A stretch of DNA of 64,000 nt from Streptomyces sp. ICC1 (GCF_003287935.1 NZ_CP030287.1:3624267-3688266); one strand, 5' to 3'; positions 8,453 to 20,390 are shown, counted from the stretch's first letter. The notes: generated by a model from the sequence alone, not told the origin. Translations and numbers: made by a program.

Positions 8453-10318
8453 GTGCCCGCGATCCCCAGCCACGTGCCCGAGCCGAGCCGTACCGACCCG
8501 GCGCTGATCCGCAATTTCTGCATCATCGCGCACATCGACCACGGCAAGTCGACGCTTGCCGACCGGATGCTCCAGCTCACCGGTGTGGTGGACTCGCGGC
8601 AGATGCGCGCCCAGTACCTCGACCGCATGGACATCGAGCGTGAGCGCGGCATCACGATCAAGTCCCAGGCGGTCCGACTGCCGTGGGCGCCGAACACGGG
8701 CGAGGACCTGGGCAAGACCCACATCCTCAACATGATCGACACCCCCGGGCACGTCGACTTCACCTACGAGGTCTCGCGCTCCCTGGCGGCCTGCGAGGGC
8801 ACGGTCCTCCTGGTGGACGCGGCCCAGGGCATCGAGGCGCAGACCCTCGCCAACCTGTACCTGGCGATGGAGAAGGACCTGGCGATCGTCCCGGTCCTGA
8901 ACAAGATCGACCTGCCGGCCGCGCAGCCGGAGAAGTTCGCCGAGGAGCTCGCGAACCTGGTCGGCTGCCAGCCCGAGGACGTCCTGCGGGTCTCCGCGAA
9001 GACCGGTCTCGGCGTGGACGTGCTGCTCGACAAGATCGTCGCCACGGTCCCGGCCCCGGTCGGCCCCAAGGACGCCCCCGCCCGCGCCATGATCTTCGAC
9101 TCCGTGTACGACTCGTACCGCGGTGTCGTCACGTACGTGCGTGTGGTCGACGGCCAGCTCAACAAGCGCGAGCGCATCCGGATGATGTCCACCGGAGCCA
9201 CGCACGAGCTGCTGGAGATCGGCGTCTCCTCCCCGGAGATGACCCCGGCCGACGGCATCGGCGTCGGCGAGGTCGGCTACATCATCACCGGCGTGAAGGA
9301 CGTCCGCCAGTCCAAGGTCGGTGACACCATCACCAGCCTGCACAACGGCGCGACCGAGGCCCTCGGCGGCTACAAGGACCCGCGTCCGATGGTCTTCTCG
9401 GGCCTGTACCCGCTCGACGGCTCGGACTACCCGGACCTGCGCGAGGCCCTGGACAAGCTCCAGCTCAACGACGCCGCGCTCGTGTACGAGCCGGAGACCT
9501 CGGCAGCCCTGGGCTTCGGCTTCCGCGTCGGTTTCCTCGGCCTGCTCCACCTGGACGTGGTGCGCGAGCGCCTGGAGCGCGAGTTCGGTCTCGACCTGAT
9601 CGCCACCGCGCCGAACGTGGTCTACCGCGTCGTCATGGAGGACGGCAAGGAAGTCTCCGTCACCAACCCGAGCGAGTTCCCCGAGGGCAAGATCTCGGAC
9701 GTGTTCGAGCCGGTCGTCCGGGCCACCCTGCTCGCGCCCTCCGAGTTCATCGGCGCGATCATGGAGCTCTGCCAGCAGCGCCGCGGCACCCTCCTCGGGA
9801 TGGACTACCTCTCCGAGGACCGGGTCGAGATCCGCTACACGCTCCCGCTCGCGGAGATCGTCTTCGACTTCTTCGACCAGCTGAAGTCCAAGACGCGCGG
9901 TTACGCCTCCCTCGACTACGAGCCCACCGGCGAGCAGTCGGGCAGCCTGGTCAAGGTCGACATCCTGCTGCACGGCGACAAGGTCGACGCCTTCTCCGCC
10001 GTCTGCCACAAGGACGCCGCCTACGCCTACGGCGTGCGCCTCGTCGCCAAGCTGCGCGAGCTCATCCCGCGGCAGGCCTTCGAGATCCCGATCCAGGCGG
10101 CCGTCGGCTCCCGCGTCATCGCGCGCGAGACCATCCGCGCCATCCGCAAGGACGTCCTGGCCAAGTGCTACGGCGGTGACATCTCCCGCAAGCGGAAGCT
10201 GCTGGAGAAGCAGAAGGAAGGCAAGAAGCGGATGAAGATGGTCGGCTCCGTGGAGGTTCCGCAGGAAGCCTTCATCGCCGTCCTCTCCAGCGACGAGTCC
10301 AGCGGCAAGAAGAAGTAG
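8453..10318 (+). CDS. lepA: Elongation factor 4 (LepA), ribosome-associated GTPase
   Basis: 621 residues. G1 is AHIDHGKST, the switch region [12 protein letters not shown]3 DTPGH, G4 NKID, and the C-terminal domain ends in a Lys-rich tail ([10 protein letters not shown]). LepA acts on stalled or pre-translocation ribosomes and in initiation. The frame is open back to 8363, but GTG 8453 is preferred because AGGA lies six bases upstream and the product then begins [12 protein letters not shown], followed directly by the conserved domain. A perfect hairpin terminator follows 17 bp after the stop. Confidence 0.96.
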   Translation: MPAIPSHVPEPSRTDPALIRNFCIIAHIDHGKSTLADRMLQLTGVVDSRQMRAQYLDRMDIERERGITIKSQAVRLPWAPNTGEDLGKTHILNMIDTPGHVDFTYEVSRSLAACEGTVLLVDAAQGIEAQTLANLYLAMEKDLAIVPVLNKIDLPAAQPEKFAEELANLVGCQPEDVLRVSAKTGLGVDVLLDKIVATVPAPVGPKDAPARAMIFDSVYDSYRGVVTYVRVVDGQLNKRERIRMMSTGATHELLEIGVSSPEMTPADGIGVGEVGYIITGVKDVRQSKVGDTITSLHNGATEALGGYKDPRPMVFSGLYPLDGSDYPDLREALDKLQLNDAALVYEPETSAALGFGFRVGFLGLLHLDVVRERLEREFGLDLIATAPNVVYRVVMEDGKEVSVTNPSEFPEGKISDVFEPVVRATLLAPSEFIGAIMELCQQRRGTLLGMDYLSEDRVEIRYTLPLAEIVFDFFDQLKSKTRGYASLDYEPTGEQSGSLVKVDILLHGDKVDAFSAVCHKDAAYAYGVRLVAKLRELIPRQAFEIPIQAAVGSRVIARETIRAIRKDVLAKCYGGDISRKRKLLEKQKEGKKRMKMVGSVEVPQEAFIAVLSSDESSGKKK

Positions 10319-10334
10319 CCCCCGGGAAGTGGGA

Positions 10335-10364
10335 CAGGCCCCCGTGCTCCGGCACGGGGGCCTG
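10335..10364 (+). terminator. Rho-independent terminator of lepA
   Basis: A perfect 12-bp stem (CAGGCCCCCGTG and its complement) with a six-base loop, followed by CTCCGTTTT. Confidence 0.8.
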
Positions 10365-10585
10365 CTCCGTTTTCGGGGCCCGCTCCGCTTCGTTATGAAT
10401 CGGCGCCCCAGGGCCTCTTACGCGCCAGGCGGAGGGACCCTAGTCTGATCACTGCTCGTTGGTTACTCGCCAGTTTTCTGTGTCGGGTGCTGCCAAGCCC
10501 TGACTCAGCCACCCACCCTGACCCACCACCCAGTCAGTCCGCCCCTGTGATGAACAGGCCCTGCCGCGTGGTCCGGAGGATGTCC

Positions 10586-12478
<1,893 letters not shown>

Positions 12479-12683
12479 CGCGAAGCCGCCCGCGGCGGGC
12501 TTGGCGGGGCGGGGCGGCGGACCGCCCCGCGGAACCCCGCCCCCGTGCGGGCGGGCCCCGCGCCTCGGGGCTGACGCTGCCCGCCGCGTGCTCCTGCGGC
12601 CCGGCTTCCCGGGGCTCCGCCCCGGACCCCGGGCCTCAGACGCCGGCGGGGCCGGGGCTGGATCGGTGCGGGACAATGGGGGC
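12479..12683. repeat. GC-rich intergenic region with REP-like palindrome
   Basis: A 205-bp gap of extreme G+C. It includes GGGGCTCCGCCCC (12611-12623) followed by GGACCCCGGG, a type of palindrome scattered in Streptomyces intergenic DNA, and other C/G-rich arms around 12485-12560. No gene is seen in it. Confidence 0.5.
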
Positions 12684-13916
12684 ATGCCTTCCGCACTGCC
12701 CGACGGTGAACCCATGCCCGAAGACGGCTCGCTGCCGCTCCACGCCCTGGCGGGAGCCGGGGAGCGGCCGCTCGGGTTCTACCTGCACGTCCCGTACTGC
12801 GCCACGCGCTGCGGGTACTGCGACTTCAACACCTACACGGCCACCGAGCTGCGGGGCACCGGAGGCGTGCTCGCCTCCCGGGAGAACTACGCGGACACCC
12901 TGATCGACGAGGTCAGGCTGGCCCGCAAGGTCCTCGGGGACGACCCCCGGGCCGTGCGGACGGTGTTCGTGGGCGGCGGTACGCCCACGCTGCTGCCCGC
13001 GCGCGACCTCGTACGGATGCTCGCGGCGATCCGCGAGGAGTTCGGGCTGGCCGAGGACGCCGAGGTCACCACCGAGGCGAACCCGGAGTCGGTGAACCCG
13101 GAGTACCTCGCGGAGCTGCGGGCCGGCGGCTTCAACCGGATCTCCTTCGGCATGCAGAGCGCGAAGCAGCACGTCCTGAAGGTCCTGGACCGCACCCACA
13201 CCCCCGGCCGGCCGGAGGCGTGCGTCGCGGAGGCGCGGGCCGCGGGCTTCGAGCACGTGAACCTGGACCTGATCTACGGCACGCCGGGGGAATCGGACGA
13301 GGACTGGCGGGCGTCGCTGACGGCGGCGCTCGGGGCCGGGCCGGACCACATCAGCGCCTACGCGCTGATCGTGGAGGAGGGAACCCAGCTCGCGCGGCGG
13401 ATCCGGCGGGGCGAGGTCCCGATGACGGACGACGACGTCCACGCGGACCGGTACCTGATCCTCGACTCGGTGATGGCCGGGGCCGGGTACTCCTGGTACG
13501 AGGTCTCGAACTGGGCCACGTCCGAGGCCGGGCGGTGCCTGCACAACGAGCTGTACTGGCGCGGGGCCGACTGGTGGGGCGCGGGCCCCGGAGCCCACTC
13601 GCACGTGGGCGGGGTGCGGTGGTGGAACGTGAAGCACCCCGGCGCGTACGCCGCTGCGCTGGCGGAAGGACGGTCGCCCGGCGCCGGGCGCGAGCTCCTC
13701 TCGGCGGAGGACCGCCGGGTCGAGCGGATCCTGCTGGAGCTGCGGCTCGTGGACGGCGTCCCGCTGTCCCTGCTGGCTCCGGCGGGGCTCACGGCCTCCC
13801 GCAAGGCCCTGGCCGACGGCCTGCTCGAAACCGCCCCGTACGAGGCCGGGCGGGCCGTCCTGACCCTGCGCGGCCGCCTCCTGGCCGACGCGGTGGTCCG
13901 GGACCTGGTCGACTGA
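12684..13916 (+). CDS. hemW: Radical SAM heme chaperone HemW
   Basis: 410 residues. The radical SAM cluster motif CATRCGYCDF lies near residue 40, then FVGGGTPTLL, the TEANPES motif, SFGMQSA and NLDLIYGTPGES. HemW binds heme and was long misannotated as an oxygen-independent coproporphyrinogen oxidase. The first cluster cysteine is followed by x3-C-x2-C as in the family, and a further Cys follows only in the RCLHNELYW region. ATG 12684 is chosen because the protein reaches the conserved FYLHVPYC within about 35 residues. Confidence 0.9.
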   Translation: MPSALPDGEPMPEDGSLPLHALAGAGERPLGFYLHVPYCATRCGYCDFNTYTATELRGTGGVLASRENYADTLIDEVRLARKVLGDDPRAVRTVFVGGGTPTLLPARDLVRMLAAIREEFGLAEDAEVTTEANPESVNPEYLAELRAGGFNRISFGMQSAKQHVLKVLDRTHTPGRPEACVAEARAAGFEHVNLDLIYGTPGESDEDWRASLTAALGAGPDHISAYALIVEEGTQLARRIRRGEVPMTDDDVHADRYLILDSVMAGAGYSWYEVSNWATSEAGRCLHNELYWRGADWWGAGPGAHSHVGGVRWWNVKHPGAYAAALAEGRSPGAGRELLSAEDRRVERILLELRLVDGVPLSLLAPAGLTASRKALADGLLETAPYEAGRAVLTLRGRLLADAVVRDLVD

Positions 13917-14036
13917 CCGCTCGGGGGAGCGCACCCGGGCGGATCGGGGTGCGCCTGCCGAAGTTCGGAGATCCCGTCCCCTTGGCCGTCCTGGACGTCG
14001 AGCTGGGGACCGGCGAATTCGGCACCCTCCCGAAAT

Positions 14037-14846
14037 TCAAGAAGTACCGCCGGCCGTAACGAAGTCGATCAGCTCCTCGACGCGGCCCAGCAGGACCGGC
14101 TCCAGGTCCTTGTACGAGGTCACGCGGGACAGGATGTGCTGCCAGGCGGCGCCGGTGTTCTCCGGCCAGCCCAGGGCCCGGCAGATGCCCGTCTTCCAGT
14201 CCTGGCCGCGCGGGATGACCGGCCACTCCCGGATGCCCAGCGCGGACGGTTTCACCGCCTGCCAGACGTCGACGTACGGGTGGCCCACGATCAGGACGTC
14301 CGCCGAAGTGACCGACGCCGCGATGCGGGACTCCTTCGAGCCCGGCACCAGGTGGTCCACCAGGACCCCGAGGCGGGCGTCCGGGCCCGGGGCGAAGTCC
14401 GCGACCACCGACGGGAGGTCGTCGATGCCCTCCAGGTACTCGACCACCACGCCCTCGATGCGCAGGTCGTCGCCCCAGACCCGCTCCACCAGCTCGGCGT
14501 CGTGGCGGCCCTCCACGTAGATCCGGCCCGCCCGGGCCACCCGCGCCCGCGCCCCGGGGACGGCCAGCGAGCCGGAGGCGGTGCGCAGCGGGGCGGCGGG
14601 CCCGCGGACGGGGCGGGTCAGGGTGACCACCGCACCGTCCAGGAGGAAGCCGCGCGGCTCCAGCGGGAAGACGCGCCGCTTGCCGAAGCGGTCCTCCAGG
14701 GTGACGGTGCCCGCCTCGCAGCCCACCACCGCGCCGCAGAAGTCCGTACCCGCCACCTCGACCACCAGGTCGGGATCGGCCGGCACCTCCGGGACGGGCT
14801 TGGCGCGCTTCCACTGCGGGGTCAGGTCGGGGGAGTACTCACGCAT
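14037..14846 (-). CDS. DUF3097 family protein
   Basis: 269 residues beginning MREYSPDLTPQWKRAKPVPE. A beta-rich first half (LVVEVAGTDFCGAVVGCEAG, TLEDRFGKRRVFPL) is followed by a TOPRIM-like second half: IYVEGRHDAELVERVWG and LGVLVDHLVPGSKESR. The E-G-R-H-D-A and DH-containing segments suggest an acidic metal-binding fold. This is a conserved actinobacterial protein of unknown function, next to the MBL hydrolase (28-bp gap, same strand) and hrcA. The domain call rests on remembered family patterns. Confidence 0.75.
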   Translation of the reverse strand: MREYSPDLTPQWKRAKPVPEVPADPDLVVEVAGTDFCGAVVGCEAGTVTLEDRFGKRRVFPLEPRGFLLDGAVVTLTRPVRGPAAPLRTASGSLAVPGARARVARAGRIYVEGRHDAELVERVWGDDLRIEGVVVEYLEGIDDLPSVVADFAPGPDARLGVLVDHLVPGSKESRIAASVTSADVLIVGHPYVDVWQAVKPSALGIREWPVIPRGQDWKTGICRALGWPENTGAAWQHILSRVTSYKDLEPVLLGRVEELIDFVTAGGTS

Positions 14847-14874
14847 CCGGCCGAGGGTAGGAGAGCCGGCGCGA

Positions 14875-15603
14875 TCAGGTGCCCGACACGCCGAAGCGGG
14901 CCGCCAGTGTGGCGCGTTGCGCACGGACGAAGGCCGCGTCGACCACCGCTCCGTGACCCGGCACGTACAGCGCGTCGTCCCCGCCCAGGGCGAGCAGCCG
15001 GTCGAGCGCCGCCGGCCACTGCCGCGGAACGGAGTCCGGGCCGGCCTGGGGTTCGCCCGACTCCTCGACGAGGTCGCCGCAGAAGACGACCTCCTGCCCG
15101 CCGCCCGGGACGAAGGCGGCCAGGTCGTGCCGGGTGTGCCCGGGGCCCACGTTCGCCAGCAGCACCTGTACGCCGCCCAGGTCGAGCGTCCACTCGCCCG
15201 ACACCAGGTGCCGGGGGACCACCAGCAGGTCCACCGCCTCGGCGGCCTCGGCCGGCGCCAGACCGTGCCGGACCGCGTCGGCCCGCAGGTCGTCATGGCT
15301 GACGGACAGCAGGGTGTCCAGGCCGACGGGTCCGTAGACCTCCGCCCCCGCGAACACCGCACCGCCCAGCACGTGGTCGAAATGTCCGTGTGTGAATGCG
15401 ATATGGGTCACGCGCCGGCCCGCCAGCCGCTCCGCCTCGGCCCGTACGAGGGCACCCTCCCGGACCGAGGAGCCGGGGTCGATCAGGAGGGCCGAATCGT
15501 CGCCCACCACCAGTCCCACCGTGCAATCCCACACCGGCAGCCGCCGCCGGCCGGCCCGATCGGTGAGCCGTTCCCAGCCCGCCTCTTCCCAACGCACGTC
15601 CAT
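14875..15603 (-). CDS. MBL-fold metallo-hydrolase
   Basis: 242 residues. The zinc motif is FTHGHFDHVLGG (H-x-H-x-D-H), followed by GPGHTRHDL, FCGDLVEES and YVPGHGAVVD, giving all ligands of a binuclear metallo-beta-lactamase-fold hydrolase. Substrate unknown. The start is ATG 15603, divergent from the CIRCE-hrcA region. Same strand as, and 28 bp before, the DUF3097 gene, so probably cotranscribed with it. Confidence 0.85.
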   Translation of the reverse strand: MDVRWEEAGWERLTDRAGRRRLPVWDCTVGLVVGDDSALLIDPGSSVREGALVRAEAERLAGRRVTHIAFTHGHFDHVLGGAVFAGAEVYGPVGLDTLLSVSHDDLRADAVRHGLAPAEAAEAVDLLVVPRHLVSGEWTLDLGGVQVLLANVGPGHTRHDLAAFVPGGGQEVVFCGDLVEESGEPQAGPDSVPRQWPAALDRLLALGGDDALYVPGHGAVVDAAFVRAQRATLAARFGVSGT

Positions 15604-15675
15604 ACCGCGACGCTACCTTGGCGGGCCGCCCTTGCTACGGGTGCACCACCCCGCCGTACACTGACCGGGGGATCT

Positions 15676-15702
15676 CTGGCACTCGAACGCGCAGAGTGCC
15701 AA
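15676..15702. promoter_or_regulatory. CIRCE operator of hrcA-dnaJ
   Basis: CTGGCACTC, nine bases, GAGTGCCAA: the inverted repeat matches the CIRCE consensus (TTAGCACTC-N9-GAGTGCTAA) with 8 of 9 internal pairs. It lies 43 bp upstream of hrcA. HrcA binds CIRCE, so this gene pair is predicted to be autoregulated and heat-inducible. Confidence 0.85.
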
Positions 15703-15745
15703 ACAGTGCGAGCCGCGAACGACGGAAACGATGGAGGTGTGCGCG

Positions 15746-16762
15746 ATGCTCAGCGAACGCAGACTCGAAGTGCTGCGCGCCATCGTCCAGGACTACGTCG
15801 GGACGGAGGAGCCGGTCGGCTCCAAGGCGCTCACCGAGCGGCACCGCCTCGGCGTCTCGCCCGCCACCGTGCGCAACGACATGGCCGTGCTGGAGGAAGA
15901 GGGCTACATCGCCCAGCCCCACACCAGCGCCGGCCGGATCCCCACCGACAAGGGCTACCGGCTCTTCGTCGACAGGCTGGCGGGGGTCAAACCGCTGTCG
16001 ACGCCCGAGCGCCGGGCCATCCAGAACTTCCTCGACGGCGCCGTCGACCTCGACGACGTCGTCGGCCGGACCGTGCGGCTGCTCGCGCAGCTGACCCGGC
16101 AGGTCGCGGTCGTCCAGTACCCGAGCCTGACCCGGTCCACCGTCCGGCACGTGGAGCTGCTCTCGCTGGCCCCGGCCCGCCTGATGCTCGTGCTCATCAC
16201 GGACACCGGCCGGGTCGAGCAGCGGCTCGTCGACTGCCAGACCCCCTTCGGGGAGGCCTCGCTCGCCGATCTGCGGGCCCGCCTCAACAGCCGTGTCGTC
16301 GGCCGCCGGTTCACCGACGTGCCGCCGCTGGTGCAGGACCTTCCGGAGTCCTTCGACACCGATGACCGGGTGACGGTCAAGGCCGTCCTCGACACCCTCC
16401 TCGAAACGCTGGTGGAGGAGGCGGAGGAGCGGCTGATGATCGGCGGCACCGCCAACCTCACCCGGTTCGGACACGATTTTCCCCTGACGATCAGGCCGGT
16501 GCTCGAAGCGCTGGAGGAGCAGGTCGTGCTCCTCAAGCTGCTGGGCGAGGCCAGTGAGTCGGGAATGGCCGTAAAGATCGGGCATGAGAATGCCTACGAG
16601 GGACTGAACTCCACGTCCGTCGTCTCGGTCGGCTACGGTTCGGGCGGCGAAGCAGTCGCCAAACTCGGCGTGGTCGGACCGACCCGCATGGACTACCCCG
16701 GAACGATGGGAGCGGTACGCGCAGTGGCACGTTACGTCGGACAGATCCTGGCGGAGTCGTAA
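15746..16762 (+). CDS. hrcA: Heat-inducible transcription repressor HrcA
   Basis: 338 residues. The N-terminal winged helix contains [20 protein letters not shown], then [16 protein letters not shown], the HrcA signature, followed by the GAF-like and dimerisation domains. It represses chaperone genes through CIRCE, and a CIRCE element is present upstream. ATG 15746 has GGAGGTG seven bases upstream. The stop TAA is immediately followed by the GTG of dnaJ, so the two are translationally coupled. Confidence 0.95.
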   Translation: MLSERRLEVLRAIVQDYVGTEEPVGSKALTERHRLGVSPATVRNDMAVLEEEGYIAQPHTSAGRIPTDKGYRLFVDRLAGVKPLSTPERRAIQNFLDGAVDLDDVVGRTVRLLAQLTRQVAVVQYPSLTRSTVRHVELLSLAPARLMLVLITDTGRVEQRLVDCQTPFGEASLADLRARLNSRVVGRRFTDVPPLVQDLPESFDTDDRVTVKAVLDTLLETLVEEAEERLMIGGTANLTRFGHDFPLTIRPVLEALEEQVVLLKLLGEASESGMAVKIGHENAYEGLNSTSVVSVGYGSGGEAVAKLGVVGPTRMDYPGTMGAVRAVARYVGQILAES

Positions 16763-17902
16763 GTGGCCACGGACTACTACGCCGTTCTCGGCGTGCGCCG
16801 CGACGCATCGCAGGACGAGATCAAGAAGGCCTTCCGCCGCCTGGCGCGCGAACTCCACCCGGACGTGAATCCGGACCCGAAGACGCAGGAGCGCTTCAAG
16901 GAGATCAACGCGGCCTACGAGGTGCTCTCGGACCCGCAGAAGAAGCAGGTCTTCGACCTCGGCGGCGACCCGCTGTCCTCCTCGGGAGGCGGCGGCGGCG
17001 CGGGCGGATTCGGAGCGGGCGGCTTCGGCAACTTCTCCGACATCATGGACGCCTTCTTCGGCCAGTCCTCGCAGCGCGGACCGCGCTCGCGGACCCGCCG
17101 CGGCCAGGACGCCATGATCCGCCTCGACCTGGAGCTGGACGAGGCCGCCTTCGGCACCACCAAGGACATCCAGGTCGACACGGCCGTCGTCTGCACCACC
17201 TGCTCCGGTGAGGGCGCCGCACCCGGCACCTCGGCGCAGACGTGTGACATGTGCCGCGGCCGCGGCGAAGTCTCGCAGGTCACCCGGTCCTTCCTGGGCC
17301 AGGTCATGACCTCGCGCCCCTGCCCGCAGTGCCAGGGCTTCGGCACCGTGGTCCCGACCCCGTGCCCCGAGTGCGCGGGCGACGGCCGGGTCCGCTCCCG
17401 CCGCAGCCTCACGGTCAAGATCCCGGCCGGTGTCGAGAACGGCACCCGGATCCAGCTCGCGGGCGAGGGCGAGGTCGGCCCCGGCGGCGGCCCCGCCGGC
17501 GACCTCTACGTGGAGATCCACGAGCTGCCGCACCCGACCTTCCAGCGGCGCGGGGACGACCTGCACTGCACGGTCACCATCCCGATGACCGCGGCGTCCC
17601 TGGGCACCAAGTGCCCGCTGGAGACGCTGGACGGCCTGGAGGAGATCGACATCCGGCCCGGCACCCAGTCCGGCCAGGCGATCCCGCTGCACGGCCGGGG
17701 CGTCACGCACCTGCGCGGCGGCGGGCGCGGCGACCTGATCGTGCACGTCGAGGTCACCACCCCCAGCAAGCTGGACCCGGCGCAGGAGGACCTGCTGCGC
17801 CAGCTGGCGAAGCTGCGCGGCGAAGAGCGGCCGCTCGGCCAGTTCGCGCCGGGCCAGCAGGGGCTGTTCAGCCGCCTGAAGGACGCCTTCAACGGCCGCT
17901 GA
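16763..17902 (+). CDS. dnaJ: Chaperone DnaJ
   Basis: 379 residues. The J domain (1-70) holds the HPD motif in LHPDVNPD, a Gly/Phe-rich segment follows (about 75-100), then four zinc-ribbon repeats CTTCSGEG, CDMCRGRG, CPQCQGFG and CPECAGDG, and the substrate-binding C-terminal domains. It stimulates DnaK ATPase and delivers substrates. In Streptomyces this hrcA-linked gene is the second dnaJ (dnaJ2), away from dnaK-grpE. GTG 16763 directly abuts the hrcA stop. A strong hairpin follows 31 bp after its stop. Confidence 0.95.
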   Translation: MATDYYAVLGVRRDASQDEIKKAFRRLARELHPDVNPDPKTQERFKEINAAYEVLSDPQKKQVFDLGGDPLSSSGGGGGAGGFGAGGFGNFSDIMDAFFGQSSQRGPRSRTRRGQDAMIRLDLELDEAAFGTTKDIQVDTAVVCTTCSGEGAAPGTSAQTCDMCRGRGEVSQVTRSFLGQVMTSRPCPQCQGFGTVVPTPCPECAGDGRVRSRRSLTVKIPAGVENGTRIQLAGEGEVGPGGGPAGDLYVEIHELPHPTFQRRGDDLHCTVTIPMTAASLGTKCPLETLDGLEEIDIRPGTQSGQAIPLHGRGVTHLRGGGRGDLIVHVEVTTPSKLDPAQEDLLRQLAKLRGEERPLGQFAPGQQGLFSRLKDAFNGR

Positions 17903-17933
17903 GCCACCCGCGCGAGCGCGTACGAGAACACCT

Positions 17934-17970
17934 GCGAGCCCGGTCCGGGGATGCCCCGGACCGGGCTCGC
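17934..17970 (+). terminator. Strong hairpin after dnaJ
   Basis: A perfect 17-bp stem (GCGAGCCCGGTCCGGGG and its complement) with a three-base loop. There is no T-run, as is common in high-GC genomes. Probably ends hrcA-dnaJ transcription. Confidence 0.65.
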
Positions 17971-18061
17971 GGCGCAGGTGCCGACGGGTTTTCGCCGATC
18001 CGGCGAAGGGACTATGCCAGGCGAATGCCGTGATTCGGTCCCGTGAGCGGGACATGGCACG

Positions 18062-19162
18062 ATGCAGCACATGTCCTCCGCACCGAACGGTCTCTTCGTG
18101 TACCCGATCGTGCAGGCGCCCATGGCGGGCGGCGCGTCCTGCCCGCCGCTCGCGGCCGCCGTGTGCGAAGCGGGCGGACTGGGCTTCCTGGCCGGAGGCT
18201 ACAAAACCGCCGACGGCATGTACCAGGAGATCAAGCGGCTGCGTGCGCTCACCCGCCGCCCCTTCGGAGTCAACCTCTTCATGCCGCAGGCCTCCGCCGT
18301 GGATCCGGCCGCGCTGGAGGTGTACCGCGGGCAGCTCGCCGGCGAGGCCAGCTGGTACGAGATCTCCCTCGCGGAGGAGGACCTCCTCGGCACCTGCGAC
18401 GACGGCTACGACGCGAAACTCGCCATCCTCATCGAAGACCCGGTCCCCGTGGTCTCGTTCACCTTCGGACTGCCCTCGCCCGCGGCCTTCACCTGCCTGC
18501 GCAAGGTCGGCACGTACACGATCGCCACCGTGACCTCGGTCGAGGAGGCCCGCGCCGCGCAGAGCGCCGGAGCGGACGCCGTCTGCGTCCAGGGCATGGA
18601 GGCCGGCGGCCACCAGGGCACCCACCGCGACGACCCGCAGGCCGACGGCACGGCCGGCGTCGGCCTGCTCGCGCTCGTGGCGCAGGTGCGCGAAGCGGTG
18701 GCCCTGCCGATCATCGCGGCGGGCGGCCTGATGCGCGGCTCGCAGATCGCCGCGATGCTCGCGGCCGGCGCGGAGGCCGCGCAGCTCGGCACCGCCTTCC
18801 TGGCCTGCCCGGAGTCCGGCGCCGACCCGCTGCACAAGAAGGCGCTGACCGACCCGCTGTTCGTCCGGACGGAACTGACCCGGGCCTTCTCCGGGCGTCC
18901 CGCCCGGGGACTGGTCAACCGGTTCATGCGCGAGCACGGCCCCTACGCCCCGGCCGCCTACCCGCAGGTCCACCACCTCACCTCGCCGCTGCGCAAAGCG
19001 GCCGCCGCGGCCGGGGACCCGCAGGGCATGGCCCTGTGGGCGGGCCAGGGGCACCGGCTGGCGCGGGCGATGCCGGCCGGGGAACTGGTGGAGGTGCTCG
19101 CCGCGGAACTCGCCGCCGCGCAGCACGCGTTGAAGACAATGCAGATGAGGAGTGCGTCATGA
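18062..19162 (+). CDS. Nitronate monooxygenase (2-nitropropane dioxygenase family)
   Basis: 366-residue FMN TIM barrel. It has YPIVQAPMAGG at the N-terminus, GVNLFMPQ, VQGMEAGGHQGTH (phosphate and catalytic His region), PIIAAGGLMRG and QLGTAFL, all typical of class I nitronate monooxygenases. These detoxify nitronates, including propionate 3-nitronate; some relatives are enoyl reductases. The start is ATG 18062 or ATG 18071. The stop overlaps the rsmE start (ATGA), so the two are cotranscribed. Confidence 0.85.
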   Translation: MQHMSSAPNGLFVYPIVQAPMAGGASCPPLAAAVCEAGGLGFLAGGYKTADGMYQEIKRLRALTRRPFGVNLFMPQASAVDPAALEVYRGQLAGEASWYEISLAEEDLLGTCDDGYDAKLAILIEDPVPVVSFTFGLPSPAAFTCLRKVGTYTIATVTSVEEARAAQSAGADAVCVQGMEAGGHQGTHRDDPQADGTAGVGLLALVAQVREAVALPIIAAGGLMRGSQIAAMLAAGAEAAQLGTAFLACPESGADPLHKKALTDPLFVRTELTRAFSGRPARGLVNRFMREHGPYAPAAYPQVHHLTSPLRKAAAAAGDPQGMALWAGQGHRLARAMPAGELVEVLAAELAAAQHALKTMQMRSAS

Positions 19163-19902
19163 CCGCCCCCGTGTTCGTGGTCGAAGAGGTCCCCGCGGGG
19201 CCGGAGTTCGTCCTGGACGGCCCCGAGGGCCGGCACGCGGTCTCCGTGAAGCGACTGGCCCCGGGCGAGGCCCTGGTCCTCGCCGACGGCCGGGGAGGCT
19301 GGGCCGAGGCCGTCGTGAAGGCCGCCGAGGGCAAGGACCGCCTCGTCGTCTCCGTGTCCGGGGTCTTCGAGGAGGCCGAGCCGGCCGTCCGGATCACCGT
19401 CGTCCAGGCCCTGCCCAAGGGAGACCGCGGCGAGGTCGCCGTCGAGACCATGACGGAGACCGGCGTCGACGCGATCGTGCCCTGGCAGGCCTCGCGCTGC
19501 ATCACCCAGTGGCGCGGCGACCGGGGTGCCAAGTCCCTCGCGAAGTGGCGGGCCACCGCCCGGGAGTCCGGCAAGCAGTCCCGCCGGGTCCGCTTCCCCG
19601 AAGTCGCGGAGGCCGCGACGACCAAGCAGGTCGCGGCGCTGCTCGCCGGGGCCGACCTCGCGGTGGTCCTGCACGAGGACCGCGACACCCCCTCGGGGGC
19701 CCTGGCCACGGCGGAACTGCCCGCCGCGGGCTCCGTCGTCCTGGTGGTCGGCCCCGAGGGCGGGGTCTCCCCGGAGGAGCTCGCCGCCTTCGCGGAGGCC
19801 GGCGCGCACCCGTACCGGCTGGGCCCCTCGGTCCTGCGCACCTCCACGGCCGGCACGGCCGCCGCCGCGGTCCTGCTCGCCAGGACGGGCCGCTGGTCCT
19901 GA
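19159..19902 (+). CDS. rsmE: 16S rRNA (uracil1498-N3)-methyltransferase
   Basis: 247 residues with the SPOUT knot: LVVGPEGGVSPEEL and LRTSTAGTAAAAVLL near the C-terminus, and an N-terminal PUA-like barrel (GRHAVSVKRLAPGE). It methylates U1498 of 16S rRNA. The start overlaps the upstream stop and has GAGGAG seven bases before it. The end of the gene lies in a tandem duplication of a 17-base unit (19884-19917: GACGGGCCGCTGGTCC plus one base, twice); the second copy falls in the intergenic region after the stop. Confidence 0.93.
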   Translation: MTAPVFVVEEVPAGPEFVLDGPEGRHAVSVKRLAPGEALVLADGRGGWAEAVVKAAEGKDRLVVSVSGVFEEAEPAVRITVVQALPKGDRGEVAVETMTETGVDAIVPWQASRCITQWRGDRGAKSLAKWRATARESGKQSRRVRFPEVAEAATTKQVAALLAGADLAVVLHEDRDTPSGALATAELPAAGSVVLVVGPEGGVSPEELAAFAEAGAHPYRLGPSVLRTSTAGTAAAAVLLARTGRWS

Positions 19903-20027
19903 CGGGCCGCTGGTCCCGACGGGCCGGCCCGCGGAGCGACGGCCGCCCCCGGCGGACGGCCTGACGGGCCCGGTCCGCGGCGGTCGATACGATGCCGGAA
20001 CCGATCACTGTCACGAAGGGCTCAGCA

Positions 20028-20387
20028 ATGGCCGGGGAACCGCAGGCCGACTGCCTGTTCTGCAAGATCGTCGCAGGGAACATCCCGGCGACCGTCGTCC
20101 GCGAGACCGAGACGACCGTCGCCTTCCGGGACATCAACCCGCAGGCGCCCACCCACGTCCTCGTCATCCCGAAGGCGCACTACCCCGACGCCGCCTCCCT
20201 CGCGGCCGCCGAACCCCAGATCGCCGCCGACGTACTGCGCGAGGCCGGCCAGGTCGCCCTCGACGAGAAGCTCGAAGGCCGCGGCTACCGGCTCGTCTTC
20301 AACACGGGCGCCGGCGCCGGCCAGGTCGTCTTCCACGCCCACGCGCACGTGCTGGGCGGCCGCGGCTTCGAGTGGCCCCCGGGATAA
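20028..20387 (+). CDS. HIT family nucleotide-binding hydrolase
   Basis: 119 residues. CLFCKIVAGNIPATVV at the N-terminus and VVFHAHAHVLGG (the HxHxHxx histidine triad) mark the HINT branch of HIT proteins, which hydrolyse nucleotide phosphoramidates. ATG 20028 is preferred because GAAGGG lies eight bases upstream. The next gene starts three bases after the stop, implying an operon rsmE-HIT-rnz. Confidence 0.92.
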   Translation: MAGEPQADCLFCKIVAGNIPATVVRETETTVAFRDINPQAPTHVLVIPKAHYPDAASLAAAEPQIAADVLREAGQVALDEKLEGRGYRLVFNTGAGAGQVVFHAHAHVLGGRGFEWPPG

Positions 20388-20390
20388 ACC

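Noticed and set aside
15635-19126. A 1163-codon minus-strand open frame antisense to hrcA, dnaJ and the nitronate monooxygenase gene.
   Set aside because: Low-complexity translation, and three well-conserved genes occupy the other strand.
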